A stretch of DNA of 9,902 nucleotides. It comes from Kiloniellaceae bacterium. GTDB taxonomy: Bacteria; Pseudomonadota; Alphaproteobacteria; Kiloniellales; Kiloniellaceae. The stretch is taken from contig JAJFGM010000661.1 of NCBI GenBank assembly GCA_021776145.1, forward strand, positions 1-9,902, read 5' to 3'. A model generated the notes under the pieces. It had not been told where the DNA came from. It made no database searches and saw only the letters and a program-made list of their open reading frames with translations. Of the stretch, positions 6,815 through 9,902 are shown one piece after another. Made by a program: the position numbers and the translations under genes. Numbering within the stretch: position 1 is the first letter of the stretch; each line of letters begins with the position of its first letter.

Positions 6815-7183
6815 CTACTTGTCGAGCGGTTTGATCATGCGGCCCAGGGGCTTGCCGGCAAAGAGGTGCAAGTGGAAATGCGGCACCTCCTGATTGGCAT
6901 CGCGGCCGTGGTTGGCAAGGACGCGGTAGCCGTCAGCGACGACACCAAGATCGCGGGCGATTTGACCGGCGGCACGTACGAAGGCGGCAATTTCGGCCTC
7001 CGAAGCGTCCCGAGAAAAGTCGTCGAAAGAGCTGTAGCCGCCCTTGGGAATGACCAGGACGTGCACCGGAGTCTGCGGCTGGATGTCACGGAACGCGAGG
7101 ACGTGATCGTCCTCGTACACCTTGTCGCAGGGAATTTCGCCGCGCAGGATCTTGGCGAAAATGTTGTCGCTGTCGTAACTCAT
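6815..7183 (-). CDS. HIT-family nucleotide-binding protein at the end of the his operon
   Basis: The product is 122 aa, from the ATG at 7183, where GGAGG eight bases upstream decides the start; an in-frame ATG at 7216 would add 11 residues. The start SYDSDNIFAKILRGEIP (2-18) is typical of the HINT/PKCI branch of histidine-triad proteins. The catalytic triad motif is PHFHLHLF with H102, H104 and H106; H104 is the expected nucleophile. Such proteins hydrolyse AMP-linked substrates, often phosphoramidates. It follows hisE by 55 bases on the same strand and is probably co-transcribed. A HIT-like ORF of 122 residues after hisE is known from Azospirillum brasilense, so the linkage is conserved, though its contribution to histidine synthesis is not established. 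Confidence 0.92.
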   Translation of the reverse strand: MSYDSDNIFAKILRGEIPCDKVYEDDHVLAFRDIQPQTPVHVLVIPKGGYSSFDDFSRDASEAEIAAFVRAAGQIARDLGVVADGYRVLANHGRDANQEVPHFHLHLFAGKPLGRMIKPLDK

Positions 7184-7238
7184 ATCTCGCGCCTCCAAAG
7201 CCGCGGCCGGTCTCAACTTTCGCTAAGGCTCTAATCTG

Positions 7239-7577
7239 CTAAGTCTCTGGGCGCGCCGCTTTTTCGGCGATACCGGAGATGCCCTTGCGGCCTTCCAGCG
7301 CAGCCCAGACGTCGTCGGGTTTGAGATTGCGCGCCGCCCACAGAACCAAAAGATGATACAGCAGATCGGCGGATTCATCGGCCAGCTGCTCGGCTGTGCC
7401 GCTAACTCCCTCGATGACCGTCTCGACGGCCTCTTCCCCGACTTTCTGCGCAATCTTGGCCGGGCCCTTGCTGAACAGTTTGGCCGTATGCGAGGTCTCG
7501 TCATCGGAATCGATCCGGCTTACGATGACGTCGAAAAGACGGTCGAGCACGCGGCCGTCGAGGCCATTGTTGTCCAT
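7239..7577 (-). CDS. hisE: Phosphoribosyl-ATP pyrophosphatase (HisE)
   Basis: The second enzyme of histidine biosynthesis: it hydrolyses phosphoribosyl-ATP to phosphoribosyl-AMP and pyrophosphate. The product is 112 aa, normal for a stand-alone HisE. The MazG-like all-alpha fold is recognisable by KVGEEAVETVIE (45-56), with metal-binding E48, E49 and E52, and by ESADLLYHLLVLW (68-80) with E68 and D71. SKGPAKIAQKVGEE matches the usual HisE core. There is no fused HisI (cyclohydrolase) domain, so HisI must be encoded elsewhere. The gene is 21 bases downstream of hisF on the same strand, consistent with one operon. Confidence 0.95.
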   Translation of the reverse strand: MDNNGLDGRVLDRLFDVIVSRIDSDDETSHTAKLFSKGPAKIAQKVGEEAVETVIEGVSGTAEQLADESADLLYHLLVLWAARNLKPDDVWAALEGRKGISGIAEKAARPET

Positions 7578-7598
7578 TTGAATTTTCCCGTATCGCAG

Positions 7599-8357
7599 CT
7601 AAGGCCGCACCGCAAGGCCGGCCGCGGCCATGTGCGCCTTGGCCTCGGCGATGGAGTGTTCGCCGAAGTGAAAGATCGAAGCGGCCAGCACCGCCGAGGC
7701 GTGGCCGTCGCGCACGCCAGCCACCAGATGCTGCAATTCACCGACGCCGCCCGAGGCGATGACCGGCACCGGCACCGCATCGGCAACGGCGCGGGTCAGG
7801 GCGATGTTGTAGCCCAACTTCGTGCCGTCGCGATCCATGGATGTCAGCAGGATTTCGCCAGCGCCGAACTCGGCCATCTGCCGCGACCAGTCAACGGCGT
7901 CGATGCCGGTGGCCTTGCGCCCTCCGTGGGTGAAAATCTCGTAGCGACCCGGGCTCACTTCCTTGGCGTCGACCGCGACGACAATGCACTGATTGCCGAA
8001 TTTCAACGCCGCCTCGCGCACGAAATCGGGACGGTGGACGGCCGCTGTGTTGATCGAGACCTTGTCGGCGCCGGCCAGCAGCAGTTCGCGGATGTCCTCG
8101 ACGCGGCGCACGCCGCCGCCGACGGTAAGCGGCATAAAGCAGGCCTCGGCGGTCTTGCCGACCACGTCGAGCAGAATACCGCGATTTTCGTGACTGGCGG
8201 TGATGTCGAGGAAACAGAGCTCGTCGGCGCCAGCCGCGTCATAAACCTTTGCCTGTTCGACCGGATCGCCGGCATCACGCAGGTCGACAAAGTTGACGCC
8301 CTTGACGACACGACCGTCGCGAACGTCAAGGCAGGGGATGATCCGGCACTTCAGCAT
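7599..8357 (-). CDS. hisF: Imidazole glycerol phosphate synthase cyclase subunit (HisF)
   Basis: With HisH, HisF converts PRFAR and glutamine-derived ammonia to imidazole glycerol phosphate and AICAR. The product is 252 aa, the usual length of this TIM barrel. The start MLKCRIIPCLDVRDGRVVKG is diagnostic and contains catalytic D11; the second catalytic acid is D130 in CIVVAVDAKE. Phosphate-binding loops are seen as LTVGGGVRR (77-85), and ASGGVGE (201-207) near the C-terminus. LLTSMDRDGTKLGYN (170-184) is also characteristic. The ATG lies inside the end of hisA (7-base overlap), so translation of the two is probably coupled. Confidence 0.97.
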   Translation of the reverse strand: MLKCRIIPCLDVRDGRVVKGVNFVDLRDAGDPVEQAKVYDAAGADELCFLDITASHENRGILLDVVGKTAEACFMPLTVGGGVRRVEDIRELLLAGADKVSINTAAVHRPDFVREAALKFGNQCIVVAVDAKEVSPGRYEIFTHGGRKATGIDAVDWSRQMAEFGAGEILLTSMDRDGTKLGYNIALTRAVADAVPVPVIASGGVGELQHLVAGVRDGHASAVLAASIFHFGEHSIAEAKAHMAAAGLAVRP

Positions 8358-9112
8358 GCTCCCGGGCCCTCCCTTGCGGCCGTGGCGCCGCCCTTGACGA
8401 GTGCCATGGCGGAGGCCGGATCCAGGCGCCCGTCATAGAGCGCGCGGCCCGAGATAACGCCTTCGATACCGACATCCGCCACCGCCAGAAAGGCCGCGAT
8501 GTCGTCCAGCGACGCGACGCCGCCCGAGGCGATCACCGGCAAGGCGGTGCGCTCGGCCAAGGCCACCGTGGCGCCGACGTTGGCGCCACCAAGCGCGCCG
8601 TCGCGATCAATGTCGGTATAGACCAGGGCGGCCGCCCCGGCGTCCTCGAAACGGCGGGCCAGGTCTTCCGCCGCGAGATCGCTCACCTCGGCCCAGCCCT
8701 CGACGGCAACACGGCCGTCGCGGGCATCGATACCGAGCACGATGCGGCCGGGAAAACTACGGCAGGCCTGGCGCACCAGGTCGGGGTCCTTGACCGCCGC
8801 GGTGCCGAGAATAACCCGCGCGACGCCGGCTTCCAGCCAGGCTTCGATGGTGGCCATGTCGCGAATGCCGCCGCCAAGCTGCAGCGGCATCTCGATGGCC
8901 GCCAGAATGGCCTCAACCGCCGGCCTATTGACCGGGCGGCCCTCAAAAGCGCCATTGAGATCAACCAGATGCAACCATTCGAATCCGGCTGCGGCAAAAG
9001 CCCGGGCCTGATCGGCCGGATCGTCGTTGAACACCGTGGCGCTCTCCATTTCGCCGCGCAGCAGCCGTACGGCTTGACCGTCCTTGAGGTCGATGGCGGG
9101 AAAAATGATCAT
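8351..9112 (-). CDS. hisA: ProFAR isomerase (HisA)
   Basis: HisA isomerises ProFAR to PRFAR, the substrate of HisF-HisH. The product is 253 aa, from the ATG at 9112, giving the standard N-terminus MIIFPAIDLKDGQAVRL with catalytic D8. The second catalytic acid is D129 in IVLGIDARDG. Phosphate-binding turns LQLGGGIRD (78-86) and IASGGVAS (194-201) are present, with VYTDIDRDGALGG (164-176) between them. The 41 extra residues of the longer open frame, to 9235, come from the palindrome region and are not HisA-like. There is no clear Shine-Dalgarno site; the bases just upstream are CCGAAATGCG, which take part in a possible alternative RNA structure with the upstream hairpin. The gene overlaps hisF by 7 bases. 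Confidence 0.96.
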   Translation of the reverse strand: MIIFPAIDLKDGQAVRLLRGEMESATVFNDDPADQARAFAAAGFEWLHLVDLNGAFEGRPVNRPAVEAILAAIEMPLQLGGGIRDMATIEAWLEAGVARVILGTAAVKDPDLVRQACRSFPGRIVLGIDARDGRVAVEGWAEVSDLAAEDLARRFEDAGAAALVYTDIDRDGALGGANVGATVALAERTALPVIASGGVASLDDIAAFLAVADVGIEGVISGRALYDGRLDPASAMALVKGGATAAREGPGAC

Positions 9113-9115
9113 GGG

Positions 9116-9125
9116 CGCATTTCGG
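9116..9125 (-). promoter_or_regulatory. Pre-start segment of hisA complementary to the hairpin arm
   Basis: On the mRNA strand CCGAAATGCG ends three bases before the hisA ATG. It is a perfect 10-base complement of the 3' arm of the upstream hairpin (CGCATTTCGG, 9201-9192) and a near copy of the 5' arm (CCGAAATGTG, 9226-9217). It therefore lies where a ribosome binding site would be and could be masked by pairing. The match is seen directly; the regulatory role is inference. Confidence 0.5.
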
Positions 9126-9173
9126 TGGCGATAGGTGAACCAGTCAAGTCCGGAAGGATACCAAATATTTAAA

Positions 9174-9241
9174 TCTAGTGTCATTCGGCTCCCGAAATGC
9201 GGCTCAAATAATGAACCACATTTCGGAACCATCACACTAGA
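9174..9241 (-). repeat. Palindromic hairpin between GNAT and hisA in the his transcript
   Basis: Outer arms of eight bases match perfectly as an inverted repeat (TCTAGTGT 9174-9181, ACACTAGA 9234-9241). The inner arms are 9192-9206 and 9212-9226 around a five-base loop (9207-9211). Read as his-operon mRNA, the inner stem pairs at all 15 positions, 13 Watson-Crick and two G-U; on the opposite strand those two are A-C mismatches. The GNAT stop codon (9239-9237) is inside the outer arm. No T run follows the stem, so it does not look like an intrinsic terminator. It might be an mRNA processing or stability element, a translational switch, or a small dispersed palindromic repeat. Confidence 0.75.
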
Positions 9242-9764
9242 GATCCTTGAAGTAATAATACCCGGTCAGCCAGCGGCCTTCGGCACAAACGTATTTCGGG
9301 TGCGTGCCCCAGCGTTGATAACCGAGCTGGTCGTAAATCTCGATGGCGCGTTTCTGGGTCTCGCGGACGTCGAGATTGAGAACCTTGAGACCCTCCTCCT
9401 TGGCCGCCGCCTCGACAGTCTGCACCAGAAGGGCGGCAAGACCATGACCGCGCGCCCAGGGCGCCAGAAAGACCGTCGTCACGTTGCCGCTGTTGGCGCT
9501 GGCCTCGTTGTTTTTCGGCGGCAACCAAAGCTGCGCCGAACCGGCAATTGTACCGTCGAGGCGCGCCACGAAAAGCTGTCGCTCGGGCACCAGAAGCACG
9601 CCGCGCCAGTAGGTTTCCATGGTCTCGCGCGGCGGCGGCTTGAGCCAGCCAAATCCGCCACCGTCGCGGATTGCGGTTTCGGTCGCATCGCAAAGGTCGT
9701 GTAAGTCCGTGGCCTTGAACTTGCGCAAGCGCTCGACGGAAACAGGTGGGGCTTTCACACTCAT
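9237..9764 (-). CDS. GNAT-family N-acetyltransferase between hisH and hisA
   Basis: The product is 175 aa from the ATG at 9764, which overlaps the hisH stop as ATGA and has a GAG nine bases upstream; an ATG at 9773 would add three residues. The GNAT fold is clear: ERLRKFKATDLHDL at the start (11-24), then a strand RQLFVARLDGTIAGSAQLWL (62-81). Motif A is VTTVFLAPWARGHGLAALLV (95-114) with the acetyl-CoA pyrophosphate turn R105-G106-H107-G108, and LDVRETQKRAIEIYDQLGYQ (131-150) is motif B with Tyr144. The acceptor is unknown. The overlap with hisH and the position inside the operon suggest co-expression with histidine synthesis, but nothing in the sequence shows a direct role. Its stop lies inside the palindrome preceding hisA. 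Confidence 0.88.
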   Translation of the reverse strand: MSVKAPPVSVERLRKFKATDLHDLCDATETAIRDGGGFGWLKPPPRETMETYWRGVLLVPERQLFVARLDGTIAGSAQLWLPPKNNEASANSGNVTTVFLAPWARGHGLAALLVQTVEAAAKEEGLKVLNLDVRETQKRAIEIYDQLGYQRWGTHPKYVCAEGRWLTGYYYFKDL

Positions 9765-9902
9765 GGACGCCATCTCAAGAAATTCGCCAGCATGCGAAGG
9801 CCGGCATTTTGACTTTTTTCCGGGTGAAATTGGGTACCGATCAGGTTATCCCTGCCGACAATCGCCGCGACCGGCCCTCCGTAGTCCACCTCGGCCAAGA
9901 GG
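9761..9902 (-). CDS. hisH: Imidazole glycerol phosphate synthase glutaminase subunit (HisH), C-terminal part
   Basis: The frame is open from the right window edge to the TGA at 9763-9761 and gives the last 46 residues. They contain GTQFHPEKSQNAGLRMLANF, the conserved end of class-I glutamine amidotransferase HisH, with the His and Glu of the Cys-His-Glu triad. The preceding VDYGGPVAAIVGRDNLI also fits HisH. The catalytic Cys and the N-terminus lie outside the window. HisH supplies ammonia to HisF, two genes downstream of it. Its stop overlaps the start of the GNAT gene, so the two are coupled. Confidence 0.93.
   Translation of the reverse strand, partial: LLAEVDYGGPVAAIVGRDNLIGTQFHPEKSQNAGLRMLANFLRWRP

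Noticed and set aside
7353..8438. 361-codon plus-strand open frame
   Set aside because: It is antisense to hisE and hisF, which are unmistakable; long antisense frames are common in GC-rich coding DNA and its translation matches no family I know.
9113..9235. N-terminal extension of HisA to 9235
   Set aside because: The extra 41 residues are a translation of the palindrome and spacer; HisA proteins begin at the MIIFPAIDL segment.
9113..9236. Intrinsic terminator between GNAT and hisA
   Set aside because: The stem is strong, but no U run follows it in the direction of his transcription, and hisA, hisF and hisE lie directly downstream.

Overview
The window looks like chromosomal DNA of an alphaproteobacterium, probably of the Rhodospirillales type. 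The codons are GC-rich. The histidine genes run hisH - (GNAT) - hisA - hisF - hisE - HIT, and a HIT-family gene directly after hisE is an arrangement known from Azospirillum. The taxonomic placement is inferred from gene order and codon use only.

Left part (1-1800): the left edge holds the first 24 codons of an insertion-sequence transposase (IS1182-like N-terminus, minus strand), so an IS element continues outside the window. Next come a minus-strand SYLF/Ysc84 lipoprotein gene (265-942) and, divergently, a small GNAT acetyltransferase gene (1199-1681).

Middle (1788-5987): a signalling cluster. On the minus strand a membrane CHASE-type sensor histidine kinase (2216-4033) overlaps a single-domain Rcp1-type response regulator (1788-2219) through an ATGA junction. 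Divergent from them is a REC-GGDEF-EAL protein (4245-5987) whose phosphoacceptor, cyclase, I-site and phosphodiesterase motifs are all visible. The layout suggests one sensor feeding a free receiver and a c-di-GMP enzyme, but the pairing is inferred. The roughly 210-bp divergent intergenic region carries a pair of imperfect direct repeats and a terminator-like hairpin with a T6 run in the leader of the c-di-GMP gene.

Right part (6187-9902): a YnjF-like CDP-alcohol phosphatidyltransferase gene (plus strand) converges on the histidine operon (minus strand). In transcription order the operon is hisH (C-terminus only), a GNAT acetyltransferase, hisA, hisF, hisE and a 122-aa HIT protein. hisH/GNAT and hisA/hisF overlap, which suggests translational coupling. 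HisH+HisF make imidazole glycerol phosphate synthase; HisE and HisA catalyse earlier steps of the pathway.

The most unusual non-coding signal is between the GNAT gene and hisA. A palindrome (9174-9241) folds perfectly only in the his mRNA, with two G-U wobbles that are A-C mismatches in the other strand. The 3' arm of its stem is also exactly complementary, over 10 nt, to the segment just before the hisA start codon. This is a candidate intercistronic RNA switch. No CRISPR array, tRNA, rRNA, prophage or obvious defence system was seen.
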